A stretch of DNA of 64,000 nt from CAZNFR01 sp964572225. GTDB lineage: Bacteria > Bacteroidota > Bacteroidia > Bacteroidales > GCA-2748055. Each line of letters opens with the position of its first letter. The first letter of the stretch is position 1. Below, piece after piece: positions 25,339 to 35,700 of this stretch. The stretch is from assembly GCA_964572225.1 (NCBI GenBank), contig CAZNFR010000001.1:17069-81068 (forward strand), in the 5' to 3' direction. The notes below the pieces were generated by a model. The model made no database searches. It was not told the DNA's origin and saw nothing but the letters and a program-made list of their open reading frames with translations. A program made the translations under genes and the position numbers.

Positions 25339-26583
25339 TTACAAATCTTTTGGATAGCATAAAAAATGTTTCTTAACCCGGGAGGATATGTTCATGAAGT
25401 TCATCAGGTCCGTAGCCTGCTCAAGATCAAGGATCTCCCCGGATTTTTGAAGGATTTTTATTTTGTCGTCCCAATCGTCGTAGGCCTGGTTGTATATTTC
25501 CCCGTGATTGAGAAAAAATGAGGCTTCTTCCGGGGTCATCGAATATTTATTCATGATTTGTTCGAGTTTTGACCGAACTTTTCCCTCATCAAAGGGGGTG
25601 GTTGCTATCTCTACCCGAAAAAGTTTCCGGTTCAGAAGGTTTGAGCATAATCTGGAGAGCACCCTGTCTTTATGTTCCGACCATACTTTTGCAGCGGAGA
25701 GGATGTCGTTATCATCCAGACTGGCAAACCGGCCGAGCATCCTGCCCTTTTCTGCGGTATTAAAAATGGCGGGTTCACCCTGGTTTTGAAGGAAAAAGAT
25801 TAGGGCAGGTGTGCCAAAAAGCTTTTCGCCTTCCAGGCTTAGTTGTCTGGCTCTGCGAAGGATCTTGATCAGCAGGTTTTCCACGGAAATTACGGTTTTA
25901 TGGTAGTAGACCTGCCAATACATCAGTCTTCGCGCAATAAGGAACTTTTCAATGGAGTAGATCCCTTTTTTATCTACCACCAACTGATCATTTCTCACAT
26001 TCAGCATTTTTATGATCCGGTCGGAACCTATCACCCCTTCGGTAACCCCGGTAAAAAAACTGTCCCTTTTCAGGTAGTCAAGCCTGTCAACATCCAGTTG
26101 TCCGCTTATCAACTGATGTAAAAATGTTTTGGAGTATTCCCCCCTGAAGATCTCCAGGCAGAGGGAAAGCCTGCCCTCAAATTCCACATTCAGTTCCTCC
26201 ATAAACAGCATGGATAGTTCTTCATGGGAATTACCCTCAATAATGCTGTTCTCAAGGGAGTGGGAGAAGGGGCCGTGACCAATATCATGAAGCAGGATTG
26301 CCGTGATGGCAGCTTCCGACTCTTCCGGGGTAATTTCATGCCCCTTGGAGCGAATAACTTCAATTGCCTGGGTCATCAGGTATCCTGCACCCAGAGCATG
26401 CTGGAAACGGGTATGGTTGGCCCCCGGATATACGAAGCTGGTGAGTCCCAGTTGCCTTATTCTTCTTAAGCGCTGGAACCAGGGATGCTCTATGATCGCA
26501 AAATGAAGGTCTGACGGGAAGCTGATAAATCCGTAGACCGGATCGTTAATGATTTTGCCTCTGTTCCTTTGTAATGAATCCAA
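25339..26583 (-). CDS. HD domain phosphohydrolase, dGTPase/SAMHD1-like
   Basis: 414-residue HD-superfamily hydrolase. Metal ligands are visible as H62 (TRFQHALG), H99-D100 (AILLHDIGHGPFSHS) and a later Asp (QLDVDRLDYLKRDS). This arrangement matches the SAMHD1/dGTPase-like branch. The substrate is unknown; nucleotide triphosphates are a family-level guess. The ATG follows a textbook promoter and the gene precedes lpxD, an arrangement I believe is common in Bacteroidota. Confidence 0.88.
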   Translation of the reverse strand: MDSLQRNRGKIINDPVYGFISFPSDLHFAIIEHPWFQRLRRIRQLGLTSFVYPGANHTRFQHALGAGYLMTQAIEVIRSKGHEITPEESEAAITAILLHDIGHGPFSHSLENSIIEGNSHEELSMLFMEELNVEFEGRLSLCLEIFRGEYSKTFLHQLISGQLDVDRLDYLKRDSFFTGVTEGVIGSDRIIKMLNVRNDQLVVDKKGIYSIEKFLIARRLMYWQVYYHKTVISVENLLIKILRRARQLSLEGEKLFGTPALIFFLQNQGEPAIFNTAEKGRMLGRFASLDDNDILSAAKVWSEHKDRVLSRLCSNLLNRKLFRVEIATTPFDEGKVRSKLEQIMNKYSMTPEEASFFLNHGEIYNQAYDDWDDKIKILQKSGEILDLEQATDLMNFMNISSRVKKHFLCYPKDL

Positions 26584-26602
26584 ACAAAATAATTTAGTAA
26601 GT

Positions 26603-26633
26603 CAAATATAGTCCGATTAGGATAATTATCAAA
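26603..26633 (-). promoter_or_regulatory. Promoter of the HD hydrolase/lpx unit
   Basis: On the minus strand this is TTTG (26633-26630), exactly 19 bp, then TATATTTG (26610-26603). It is a perfect match to the Bacteroidota primary sigma factor consensus TTTG-N19-TAnnTTTG, located 20 bp before the ATG. Confidence 0.75.
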
Positions 26634-26651
26634 AATAATCCCGGATATAAA

Positions 26652-26689
26652 AAAAGCCTCATCCGGAGCAGGCCGTCCGGAGAGGCTTT
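26652..26689 (-). terminator. Intrinsic terminator of the small lipoprotein gene
   Basis: Arms AAAGCCTC (26653-26660) and GAGGCTTT (26682-26689) pair, with an inner TCCGGA/TCCGGA extension after one unpaired A. On the minus strand a run of T follows. It sits 20 bp beyond the stop codon at 26710. Confidence 0.85.
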
Positions 26690-26709
26690 AGTTTCAAGAT
26701 CATAAAATT

Positions 26710-27273
26710 TTATTTACCCCAGCCTGAAAGAGGAATGGAATTAAAGGCACCTCCGGTCACGGATATGGTTTCCGGAAGGTCCGGATCGGTCGAGCTTACG
26801 TAAAAAGTACCCGAAAAAGTACCTGAGATGGAGTTGGATGAGATTTTCACAATATCGATGGACCCTTCACCGGTAACCCCTACATAGCTGGTATACTGAT
26901 CATTGCGGTAATCGGCCATGGAGATCGATGCCCAGGAAGTTCCTTCCTCATCTACAGTGAACTGATATTCTTTCTCCTGAAGATCGTTTGCATCATAAAC
27001 AGAGATTACCAGTGCATTTTCGCCCTGAGCCGATTTTTTCCCGTAACTGCCGGTGATGGTCAGACTCTGACCCGGGGTCCCGAAAAGCGAAAAATCCAGA
27101 ATAACCGCTGCTGCATCGGTCATGGTAAAGGTATCGTCACCGAGTTTGAATACTACCTGTCCGGGATTAGCGTCGCCTACCTTGCCGTCGCCATCGCCGT
27201 TATCATCTTTTTTACACTGGGTGAATCCCACCAGGATCAGGGCCAGGAAGAGAAGTTTACTTATTAATTTCAT
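26710..27273 (-). CDS. Small secreted lipoprotein of unknown function
   Basis: 187-residue lipoprotein starting at the ATG at 27271-27273; an earlier in-frame ATG adds 36 residues unlike a signal peptide and is rejected. The signal peptide MKLISKLLFLALILVGFTQC ends in a lipobox with Cys 20, followed by KKDDNGDGDGK, an acidic Asp/Gly linker typical of surface-exported Bacteroidota lipoproteins. The remainder is beta-rich with SGTFSGTFYV and a final SVTGGAFNSIPLSGWG. I recognise no family with confidence; similar small beta-sandwich lipoproteins carry DUF labels. It has its own promoter and terminator. Confidence 0.75.
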   Translation of the reverse strand: MKLISKLLFLALILVGFTQCKKDDNGDGDGKVGDANPGQVVFKLGDDTFTMTDAAAVILDFSLFGTPGQSLTITGSYGKKSAQGENALVISVYDANDLQEKEYQFTVDEEGTSWASISMADYRNDQYTSYVGVTGEGSIDIVKISSNSISGTFSGTFYVSSTDPDLPETISVTGGAFNSIPLSGWGK

Positions 27274-27301
27274 GGTTTTAAAGTTTGGGTTAGAACGAAA
27301 C

Positions 27302-27333
27302 GAAAAGTACAAAGCACAAACGATATTAACAAA
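27302..27333 (-). promoter_or_regulatory. Candidate promoter of the small lipoprotein gene
   Basis: Minus strand: TTTG (27333-27330), 20-bp spacer, TACTTTTC (27309-27302), one mismatch from TAnnTTTG. The leader to the ATG at 27273 is about 25 nt. Confidence 0.5.
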
Positions 27334-27401
27334 AATATCTGCATCCTGGTTCACTATTTCTTTCACTAATTTTACAGCCATAGCTATTTTGAGTTTAAAA
27401 T

Positions 27402-27432
27402 TTTGGATATTAAATGATTATTCGTATTTTTG
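27402..27432 (+). promoter_or_regulatory. Promoter of the rimP-nusA-infB operon
   Basis: TTTG (27402-27405), exactly 19 bp, then TATTTTTG (27425-27432). This is a perfect match to the Bacteroidota consensus. Transcription would start around 27437-27440. Confidence 0.75.
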
Positions 27433-27476
27433 CGGCTCAAAGCCGATACAAAAGTGTAGGGGACAAAAGTCCCCTA
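27433..27476 (+). promoter_or_regulatory. Hairpin leader of rimP (possible attenuator)
   Basis: Two hairpins sit in the roughly 57-nt leader. The first is CGGCT/AGCCG (27433-27445, 3-nt loop) at the likely transcript start. The second is a perfect 8-bp stem, TAGGGGAC/GTCCCCTA (27457-27476), with an AAAA loop. The second is followed by TTTTATT and then the GGAGG ribosome-binding site at 27484-27488, so it could act as a weak terminator or affect ribosome access. Confidence 0.55.
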
Positions 27477-27494
27477 TTTTATTGGAGGTCAATT

Positions 27495-27962
27495 ATGCCG
27501 GACAGGGAAAGACTTATAACTTTTGTGGAAGAAAAGGTGGCCCTTAAGGGGGGTTTCCTGGTCGATATACATATGAGTCAGTCAAACCATATTCAGGTGT
27601 TTGTAGATCACCCGGAGGGCTTCAGCATCGATGATTCTGTGGCTCTGAGCAGGGAGATCACCGCCGAATTTGACCGGGATAAGGAGGATTATGATCTGGA
27701 GGTTTCCTCCCCGGGTCTTTCGCAGCCGCTTAAGGTTTTGCCACAGTATCACAAAAATCTGGGGCGGCAGGTGGAGGTGTTGATGACAGACGGGACCAGG
27801 ATAAAGGGGACCCTGTTATCGGTTTTGGAAGATAAGATTGTAGTGGAGACCAGGGAGAAGAAGAAGCTGGAGAACAAGAAAGGAAAGAAGATGGTAATAG
27901 AGCAGTCTGAGCTTCCCTTCTCCGGAATTAAATCGACCAAAGTTGTAGTTTCATTTAAATAA
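27495..27962 (+). CDS. rimP: Ribosome maturation factor RimP
   Basis: 155-residue RimP, needed for 30S subunit maturation. The ATG at 27495 is chosen because a GGAGG lies 6 bp upstream; the longer reading frame begins inside the leader. Motifs are SIDDSVALSREITAEFDRD and YDLEVSSPGLSQPLK, the family hallmark, followed by the Sm-like C-terminal domain (GTLLSVLEDKIVVE). It is the first gene of the conserved rimP-nusA-infB operon, 16 bp ahead of nusA. Confidence 0.95.
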   Translation: MPDRERLITFVEEKVALKGGFLVDIHMSQSNHIQVFVDHPEGFSIDDSVALSREITAEFDRDKEDYDLEVSSPGLSQPLKVLPQYHKNLGRQVEVLMTDGTRIKGTLLSVLEDKIVVETREKKKLENKKGKKMVIEQSELPFSGIKSTKVVVSFK

Positions 27963-27978
27963 CAACATTTTAAACGCA

Positions 27979-29217
27979 ATGGATAATGTGAATTTAACCG
28001 ACACTTTTTCAGAATTTAAGGAACTGAAAAATATTGACCGGGTAACCATGATGAGTGTGCTTGAGGACGTATTTCGTTCCATGCTCATTCGAAAATACGG
28101 TACCGATGAGAATTTCGACATCATTATCAACATTGATAAGGGTGACTTTGAGATTTGGCATAACCGGGAAGTTGTGGAAGATGGTGAGGTTGAGGATCCC
28201 AACGTTCAGATTTCGCTTACGGAAGCCAAAAAAATTGACGAGGATTATGAGGTAGGGGAGGAAGTGACCGACGAAGTGAAGCTTCTAAGTTTTGGGCGAA
28301 GAGCCATTCTGGCTCTCCGTCAGAATCTGACGGCCCGTATACTTGAACTGGAGAAGAATAACCTTTATGCAAAATACAAGGACAGGATAGGAGAAATTGT
28401 GACCGGCGAGGTTTATCAGGTCTGGAAGCGGGAGATCCTGGTTCTGGATGATGAGGGAAATGAGCTTATCCTTCCCAAATCCGAGCAAATTCCTTCAGAC
28501 TATTTCCGTAAGGGGGATACCATAAGGGCGGTAGTGATTCGTGTGGATATGAGGAACAACAATCCTCTGATCATTCTCTCGAGGACCTCCCCTGTATTCC
28601 TGGAGCGTTTGTTTGAGTTGGAGGTTCCGGAGATCTTCGACGGATTGATCACCATTAAGAACATTGTAAGGGTTCCGGGTGAAAGGGCCAAGGTAGCGGT
28701 GGAGTCTTACGATGAAAGGATAGATCCGGTAGGTGCCTGTGTGGGTATGAAAGGATCCCGGATCCATGGGATTGTGAGGGAGTTGAAGAATGAAAATATC
28801 GATGTGATCAATTTCACCAACAATGTTCAGCTTTACATAACCCGGTCGCTGAGCCCGGCCAAGATCAGCAACATAAAAATTACCGAAGGGGACAAGCGGG
28901 CCGAAGTTTTCCTGGAGCCCAAGGAGGTGTCGCTTGCTATTGGAAAAGGCGGATTAAACATCCGGCTTGCTAGTCAGCTTACCGGATACGATATTGATGT
29001 ATACCGTGAGACCGGAGACGAGGATGATGAAGATGTGAATCTGGAGGAATTCTCCGATGAGATTGACGGATGGATCATCGATGAGCTGAAGGCCATTGGA
29101 TGCGACACGGCAAAATCGGTTCTGGACCTTGATGCAGCTGACCTGGTTAAGAGGACGGACCTTGAGGAAGAGACCGTAAAAGAAGTTTTGAAAATTTTAC
29201 GAGCAGAATTTGAATAA
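27979..29217 (+). CDS. nusA: Transcription termination/antitermination factor NusA
   Basis: 412-residue NusA, an RNA polymerase-associated elongation factor. It has the N-terminal domain (ELKNIDRVTMMSVLEDVFR), the S1 domain (IGEIVTGEVYQVWKREILVL), and two KH domains (DPVGACVGMKGSRIHGIVRE and VSLAIGKGGLNIRLASQLTG). An acidic linker (DEDDEDVNLEEFSDE) and a helix-hairpin-helix tail end the protein. As the second gene downstream of a hairpin leader, it could autoregulate the operon, as NusA does in other bacteria. Confidence 0.97.
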   Translation: MDNVNLTDTFSEFKELKNIDRVTMMSVLEDVFRSMLIRKYGTDENFDIIINIDKGDFEIWHNREVVEDGEVEDPNVQISLTEAKKIDEDYEVGEEVTDEVKLLSFGRRAILALRQNLTARILELEKNNLYAKYKDRIGEIVTGEVYQVWKREILVLDDEGNELILPKSEQIPSDYFRKGDTIRAVVIRVDMRNNNPLIILSRTSPVFLERLFELEVPEIFDGLITIKNIVRVPGERAKVAVESYDERIDPVGACVGMKGSRIHGIVRELKNENIDVINFTNNVQLYITRSLSPAKISNIKITEGDKRAEVFLEPKEVSLAIGKGGLNIRLASQLTGYDIDVYRETGDEDDEDVNLEEFSDEIDGWIIDELKAIGCDTAKSVLDLDAADLVKRTDLEEETVKEVLKILRAEFE

Positions 29218-29273
29218 AATCTTTGATAAGTTTTAATTTAGCGGATCTGCAAAAAGAACAGGTATAATATTGT

Positions 29274-32189
29274 ATGGCAGAAATCAAAGCAATCAGACTA
29301 AGCAAACTTGCCCGGGAGTTCAACGTTGGAATATCAACCATTGTTGAATTTCTTCATAAGAAAGGTCATGACATTGATTCGAATCCGAATACCAAGGTCA
29401 CATCCGACCTTTATGACCTGCTTGTGAAGGAGTATAGTTCCGACCTGGACGAAAAGAAGAAATCCGAGAAGTTCAGCATGAAGAACCTCAGGGAGAAGAA
29501 GGAAAGCATTACCCTGGATGATGTTCAGACGGAAGCCGAACCGGAGGAGGAGCAGGAATTGCTTGTAAAGGATACGTCTGCCGGGAAAACTCCCAAGGAA
29601 GACACGGTTAAAAAGGAAGAAAAGCCTGTTGAGGAAAAGCCTGCAGAAGAGGAAAAGCCATCGCGGGGACCTAAAGTTTTGGGTAAGGTTGATCTGGATC
29701 AGCTTTCAGGAAAGAGGAAGCCTGCTCCGAAGAAAGAGGAGGAAAAAAAGGAACCCTTAAAGGAGGAGCCTGCCAGCGAACCGGTTGTCGAAGAAAAAGA
29801 GGAGAAAAAAACTACCGGACCCAAAGTGGTGGGTAAGATAGACCTGGAGAAGGACAAAAAGAAGGCTCCCAGGCCGGCAGAGCAGGAAAAGAAAAAGGAA
29901 GAAGAGCCCAAAAAAGAGGAATCCAAACCCCCTGCCGGGGAACCGGCTTCTGAAAAGCCTGTGGCTGAGGAGCCCGTGAAAGAAGAGCCCGCGAAAGAAG
30001 AGCCGAAAAAAGAGGAGAAAAAGAAGGAGGAGGATAATCTTATCCCGACTCGTTTCGAGAAATTATCCGGTCCCACGGTGGTTGGAAAAATTGATCTTCC
30101 GGAGAAGAGGGAGCCTCAGAAGAAACCTGTTGCGACTTCCAAGGACCCCATGGGGGATCAGAGTAAGAAAAAAAGAAAGCGAATCCGTAAGGATCCGGGA
30201 AGAGTCAGACTTGAAAACAAGGATGACGACAGGTCCGGTCAGAAGAAGGGGGGTAAAAAGAAGAAAAAACTTCACCGTCCCGAAGTTAATGAGGAGGATG
30301 TACAAAAGCAGATCAAGGACACTCTGGCGAAGCTGACATCAAAAGGCTCCAAATCCAAGGGTTCAAAATACAGAAGGGAGAAAAGGGATACGGTTCACCA
30401 GAAATTGCAGGCTGAGCTACAGGCCCAGGAGGAGGAAAAGAATGTATTGAAGGTTACCGAGTTTGTGTCGGTGAGTGAGCTTTCCAGTATGATGAACGTT
30501 CCGGTGAACCAGGTGATCCAAACCTGTATGAACCTGGGACTTTTCGTTTCGATAAATCAGAGACTGGATGCAGAAACCCTGGTACTGGTGGCCGATGAGT
30601 TTGGATACAAGGTTGAATTTATTAGTGCCGATCTTCAGGACTCGGTAGTAGAGGCGGAGGATGATCCCGAAAAGCTGACCCCAAGATTTCCTATTGTCAC
30701 GGTTATGGGACATGTTGACCATGGAAAGACCAAGCTTCTCGACTATATCCGGAACGCCAATGTTATTGCCGGTGAAGCCGGGGGTATAACCCAGCATATC
30801 GGCGCCTATTCGGTTGAACTGGATGACGGGAGGAAGATCACTTTCCTGGATACACCCGGTCATGAGGCATTTACCGCCATGCGGGCCAGGGGTGCTCAGA
30901 TCACCGACGTGGCAATTATCGTGGTAGCCGCCGACGACGGGGTGATGCCGCAAACCGTGGAAGCCATCAACCACGCTTCTGCAGCGGGGGTACCCATTGT
31001 TTTTGCCGTTAATAAGATAGATAAGCCCACTGCGAATCCCGACAAGATTAAGGAGGAGCTTGCCAATATGAATTACCTGGTGGAAGACTGGGGAGGTAAG
31101 TACCAATCCCAGGATATATCTGCCAAGAACGGGGTTGCCATAGAGGATCTTCTGGAGAAGGTGCTTCTCGAGGCGGAATTGCTGGAGCTGAAAGCCGATG
31201 CTACGCGTCCTGCTACTGGCGTGGTAATTGAATCATCTCTCGACCGCGGGCGGGGATACATGGCCACCATTCTGGTACAGACCGGAACTCTGCGGGCAGG
31301 GGATATCGTCCTGGCCGGCAGTCATTATGGGCACGTGAAGGCTATGTATAATGAGAGAGGCTCAAGGATAGAGGAGGCAGGGCCTTCCACTCCGGTGCTG
31401 ATACTCGGGCTCGATGGGGCACCTCAGGCGGGTGATCGTTTCAAGGTAATGGAAACCGACCGTGAGGCCAAGGAACAAGCCGTAAGACGTGAGCAGCTTC
31501 AACGCGAACAGGAATTACGTACACAAAAACACATTACCCTGGATGAGATTGGCCGAAGGATTGCCATTGGAAACTTCAAGGAACTGAATCTTATCGTGAA
31601 AGGGGATGTGGATGGATCGGTTGAGGCACTGAGCGACAGTTTGCTGAAACTTTCCACCGAAGAGATCCAGGTGAACATCAAACATAAGGCGGTAGGACAG
31701 ATCTCCGAATCGGATATCCTCCTGGCTGCTGCTTCCAATGCCATTGTCATTGGTTTCCAGGTGAGGCCATCGCTGAGTGCAAGGAAACTGGCAGAGCAGG
31801 AGCAGATCGATATCCGGCTTTATTCCATTATTTACGACGCCATCGAAGAGATCAAGGCCGCCATGGAAGGAATGTTGTCGCCCGAAATTCGGGAACAGGT
31901 TGTGGCCACTCTGGAGGTGCTGGATGTATTCAAGATCACCAAAGTGGGTAGCATCGCAGGCTGTATCGTCAAGGAAGGAAAAATAAACCGGAACTCAAAG
32001 GTGAGGGTGATCCGGGACGGGATTGTGGTTTACAGTGGTGAACTGGGTTCGTTGAAACGTTTCAAGGACGATGCGAAGGAGGTGGTAAGCGGACTCGAAT
32101 GCGGATTGAATATTGAGAATTTCAATGATATAAAGGTAGACGATGTAATCGAAGCGTATACCGAAGTAGAGGTTAAGAAAACCCTTTAG
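29274..32189 (+). CDS. infB: Translation initiation factor IF-2
   Basis: 971-residue IF-2, the GTPase that brings initiator tRNA to the ribosome. An N-terminal IF2_N domain ([20 protein letters not shown]) is followed by a disordered Lys/Glu/Pro-rich stretch from about residue 90 to 345. That stretch carries three copies of a GPxVxGKxDL motif (132-141, 182-191, 266-275). The G domain has GHVDHGKT (479-486), DTPGHEAF and NKIDKPTAN; domains II-IV follow. The long charged region is usual for IF-2, but the spaced repeat is notable. It is the last gene of the operon and has a strong terminator. Confidence 0.97.
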   Translation: MAEIKAIRLSKLAREFNVGISTIVEFLHKKGHDIDSNPNTKVTSDLYDLLVKEYSSDLDEKKKSEKFSMKNLREKKESITLDDVQTEAEPEEEQELLVKDTSAGKTPKEDTVKKEEKPVEEKPAEEEKPSRGPKVLGKVDLDQLSGKRKPAPKKEEEKKEPLKEEPASEPVVEEKEEKKTTGPKVVGKIDLEKDKKKAPRPAEQEKKKEEEPKKEESKPPAGEPASEKPVAEEPVKEEPAKEEPKKEEKKKEEDNLIPTRFEKLSGPTVVGKIDLPEKREPQKKPVATSKDPMGDQSKKKRKRIRKDPGRVRLENKDDDRSGQKKGGKKKKKLHRPEVNEEDVQKQIKDTLAKLTSKGSKSKGSKYRREKRDTVHQKLQAELQAQEEEKNVLKVTEFVSVSELSSMMNVPVNQVIQTCMNLGLFVSINQRLDAETLVLVADEFGYKVEFISADLQDSVVEAEDDPEKLTPRFPIVTVMGHVDHGKTKLLDYIRNANVIAGEAGGITQHIGAYSVELDDGRKITFLDTPGHEAFTAMRARGAQITDVAIIVVAADDGVMPQTVEAINHASAAGVPIVFAVNKIDKPTANPDKIKEELANMNYLVEDWGGKYQSQDISAKNGVAIEDLLEKVLLEAELLELKADATRPATGVVIESSLDRGRGYMATILVQTGTLRAGDIVLAGSHYGHVKAMYNERGSRIEEAGPSTPVLILGLDGAPQAGDRFKVMETDREAKEQAVRREQLQREQELRTQKHITLDEIGRRIAIGNFKELNLIVKGDVDGSVEALSDSLLKLSTEEIQVNIKHKAVGQISESDILLAAASNAIVIGFQVRPSLSARKLAEQEQIDIRLYSIIYDAIEEIKAAMEGMLSPEIREQVVATLEVLDVFKITKVGSIAGCIVKEGKINRNSKVRVIRDGIVVYSGELGSLKRFKDDAKEVVSGLECGLNIENFNDIKVDDVIEAYTEVEVKKTL

Positions 32190-32227
32190 GACAGAGCTTA
32201 CCCGAAAATAATCAGAAGAGAAAAGTA

Positions 32228-32276
32228 AATTCCCGGAGACCCTTCAGCCTTGAAGAGATTTCCGGGGATTTTTTTT
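32228..32276 (+). terminator. Terminator of the rimP-nusA-infB operon
   Basis: A 10-bp stem (AATTCCCGGA at 32228-32237 with TCCGGGGATT at 32261-32270, one G-T wobble) carries an inner CTTCA/TGAAG stem. A run of T follows to 32276. It ends 3 bp short of the convergent gcvH stop. Confidence 0.85.
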
Positions 32277-32278
32277 GA

Positions 32279-32653
32279 TTATACCAGTTTCTTGTAATCG
32301 GCGGCCGACAATAGCTGGCCAACCTGGGAAGAGTCGCTGAGCTTGATCTTGATCAGCCAGCCTTGGCCGTAAGGTTCTTCGTTTACAATTTCAGGATTGT
32401 CGGAGAGTTTTTCATTTACCTCAGAAACTTCGCCCGAAACGGGCATGAAGAGGTCCGACACGGTTTTTACGGCTTCAATGGTTCCAAAAGTCTCGCCCTG
32501 ATCCAGGTTTTCCCCTTCGGTTTCGATTTCAACAAAAACGACATCACCGAGTTCGGAGGTGGCAAATTCGGTTATGCCCACCACGCCGGTGTCGCCTTCA
32601 ATTTTGATCCATTCGTGTTCTTTGGTGTACTTGAGGTTATCGGGAAAATTCAT
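32279..32653 (-). CDS. gcvH: Glycine cleavage system H protein
   Basis: 124-residue lipoyl carrier protein of the glycine cleavage complex. The lipoylated lysine is K63 in FGTIEAVKTVSDLF. The family start (NLKYTKEHEWIKIEGDTGVVGITEFA) and FVEIETEGENLDQGE are clear. It stands alone here with its own -7 box; gcvT and gcvP are not in the window. Confidence 0.97.
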   Translation of the reverse strand: MNFPDNLKYTKEHEWIKIEGDTGVVGITEFATSELGDVVFVEIETEGENLDQGETFGTIEAVKTVSDLFMPVSGEVSEVNEKLSDNPEIVNEEPYGQGWLIKIKLSDSSQVGQLLSAADYKKLV

Positions 32654-32685
32654 ATTTGATAGGATTTTGAATTAATGATCACTTT

Positions 32686-32693
32686 CAAAGGTA
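32686..32693 (-). promoter_or_regulatory. Candidate gcvH -7 box
   Basis: TACCTTTG on the minus strand is an exact TAnnTTTG match, 32 bp before the ATG. No TTTG is at the ideal distance upstream. Confidence 0.4.
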
Positions 32694-32741
32694 GTATTTT
32701 TTGAAGGAAATTGCTTATGACAAAAAACATGTTTGGGGGCC

Positions 32742-35700
32742 TTAGTTCGCGAGGGTGAAGCGGACGCTGAAGCCGATGTTGGTATTGGAAGTGGGATAGG
32801 ACAGGGAGATGAAGGGGTTATTGATCCGCTGGTCCCAGAAAAGCCTGAGATTGAAGCGATCGCTTAGCACATAATCGAGGGTGGTTTTGATGGTGATGAT
32901 CCTTTGTCCGGCCGTGATCTGGTCGGCATCTTCGGTGAGCTTGCGGATCACGGTGCGATTGTCCCTGATGGAGAAGTCGGCGCGGACGTTCAGGTCGCTC
33001 TTGAATTCCTGACCGTTTATGATGAGTTGAACTTCGTTGAAGCGGTAACCGGCGCCAACCACGATCTCCTTGCTGTTCACTTCGTTGATCTGGCTGTTGG
33101 CGGTGCTCAGCGACAGGGTTCTGGATCTTTTGAATTCGATGCGGGTGGTGAGGCTGTTTCTCCAGTCCATATTAAAATTGAAGAGGGGGGAGAACTGTTC
33201 GTTGATGGTTACGCTGCTGGCATCGAATACGGGGATAAAACTGTTGGTAAGGGTGTCATAATTCATGATCAGCTCGGTGGGATTGGAAATGAAGGAACCG
33301 ATGTTATAGGATGAGCGGTAGGCATGGTTAAGGGTCAGGCTGTTCATATATTTCTGTATGAAAGGAATTCTTCCGAGTCCGTCGAAAGAAACCCTCCAGT
33401 TGGGCATCATCTCCCAGATTTTCGGAATAAAGTTGAGGCTTACCTTTGAAACGTCTTTTTGTCCGTAGGCAGCGAGGAAGGAGGAGATGAGGACCTGTTG
33501 TGAGTTGGGCCCGAAGCCTTCCCAGTAACCGGTTTCGGGGTTTTTGGTAAGGGTGGTCCCGGGATTGTCGCGCATGTATTGCCTTGCGAGTCTATCGGAA
33601 ACTACAAGCCGGTATTCATTTTTCATTTTATCGAAGGCATCGGAGGAGAAATCCAGGTCTTTGGTGTATATCCTTTCAAAAGCCGTTCTCCAGGAGAGGT
33701 ATGACATGGAGAAATTACCGGTTTCGGTTCTTCCCCTTAGGGAGTCGGGGGGCAGATTCCCGTTTATGTCGGCCGTAAAGAACTCACTTACATTACTTGC
33801 TTCATTCCGGTTTGCCGTCAGATCTACCCGGAAGCCCTTGAAGGGTTCGAAGGTGGCCCTCAGGTTGAGCTTTTCGGTATGAGTCATGGACCAGGGGGTG
33901 TTTATGAGGGAGTCGGAAGAAAGCCAGCCCCGGTCGAAAGCCCTGACAGGGAAGTCGGGATCCTGGAAGCCTGCAATGTACTGCCATCCCGGTGCCTTCA
34001 TTCCGTTGAAGGTTTGCATTCCCATGATGCGGGTTTCGGGAAGGTAACCGGGTAGCATGGAGCCGTCGCTCGTGCTGTAGGTTACGTTAATATTTTTAAT
34101 CCCGGTAACCACTCTTACGCTGTTTTCGAGGATGAGGGTAAGGGGATTTTCGCCAAGCTCTTTGGTTCCGGTAACCACCAGTCGGGCACCCCTTACATCT
34201 CTTTCGGGAGCCACCCGAACCCGGTTTTCATTTATGACTTCAATGCTTGTGGGTACCAGAACCCCTTCACTGTCGAAGACCTCCACCTTGATGTCTTCCG
34301 TCCTGAGGCTATGATTAAAATTCCGTGGAAATTCAGCCCTCAGCGACTGATTTTCACGGATATAGGTAACCTCTTTGGTTCGTTTTTCACTCATTTGCTC
34401 CCTGCTCCGGGCGCTCCGGTATTTTTGGTCAATTTCCTTAAAATACCCCACCTTGTTATACAGGTTGGTCATGTTCATCTGACCGTTAAGCTGTGTGGTG
34501 TTGGAGTTCCGGATGGTATTTCCCAGGGTGATTCCCGGATCGTTAAGGATGGGACCGGTATTCCAGCCATAGGATCCGTTATAGCGTGCAGAAAGGTTGA
34601 CCCAGTCGAATGCCGGGATCTTATTGATGGGAACGTTATAGCCCAGGTTGAACTGATGGGTATAATTCGTGGTTCTTCCGAAGGAAAGGATCTCCTGCCA
34701 GATGGAGTCGCGCTTGGCCTCGTAATCATCCTCGTTCCGGTTCATTCTTCCAATGGGTTCATCGATGCGTGCCACATTGGTGGCAGAGAAATCGAAGGTG
34801 AGGGAACGGGTAAGGTCGAATTTAAGGTCGTAATAGCGGTTCCACAGAAAATTCTTATTGAACGTGGGTTCAATCTCCAGGAATGGATTGTTCAGGTTTC
34901 TGAGTTTTCTTTCAGAGTAGGCCCGGTTGAGGTCTGTCCTGAAGGAGAGCCGGGATGGCAGGTAGTAAAAATTGAAATCGCGTAAGATTCTGAAATAGGG
35001 GGATTTGAATGCCTCAGATTTGGAGAGGGGGGCTACATTTTGAGGTCTGGAATTGAAATTATAGCTCAGGGCACCCCTGATATTCCTCTGTGTAAAATAT
35101 TCGGTACCTATATTCCGGCTGAACACCTCGTTGTAAGAATAGCTTGCCGACCAGTTGGCAAGGTCATAGATCCTGGGCTGTCCCTCGGTTTTCACCTTTC
35201 GTACATTGGTAAAGTTGATGCTCCTTCTCCGGGTATAATCCTGTGCAATGGATTTGATGGAATCCCGGACACCCTCATTTTCCGCATTGTCGAGGGCATC
35301 TTTCAGGGGTATATCCGGATCTACGGGGTTATACTGCGGATTGATAATGGTTTCGGAGATCCCGGCATACATGGGAATGGATACTCCGGATTTTTCCGGA
35401 AAGAATTTTCCCAGTTCAAAGTTTCCGGAAATATCGTACTGCAGCACTTGTTCCTGGTCTCTTTCCTGGACGGTTTCTTCTATGCTTCCGAAGCCCGGGG
35501 TACTGGTATTCCCGGCAAACGTAAGCATTCCGAAGTCGGACAACTGGGTTGTGAGCCGTCCGTTGGCAGCCCAGCCCCCTTCCTCATTGAACTCGGAGAG
35601 TCTGAGTTCATTCAGCCATATTTCTCCCGATTTGGGCATGCCGTCATCATTTCCCGAGGTGCCTTTACTGGGGTTTCTCACTCCGATCATGATGGTTCGG

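Noticed and set aside
27274..27381. 36-residue N-terminal extension of the small lipoprotein
   Set aside because: The downstream ATG begins a clear lipoprotein signal peptide, and a promoter-like sequence lies inside the extension.
27414..27494. 27-residue N-terminal extension of RimP
   Set aside because: It covers the promoter -7 box and the hairpin leader; the GGAGG before 27495 fixes the start.
29669..30098. A DNA-level tandem repeat in infB
   Set aside because: The repetition is at the protein motif level within a low-complexity charged linker; the DNA copies are diverged and not a satellite or mobile repeat.
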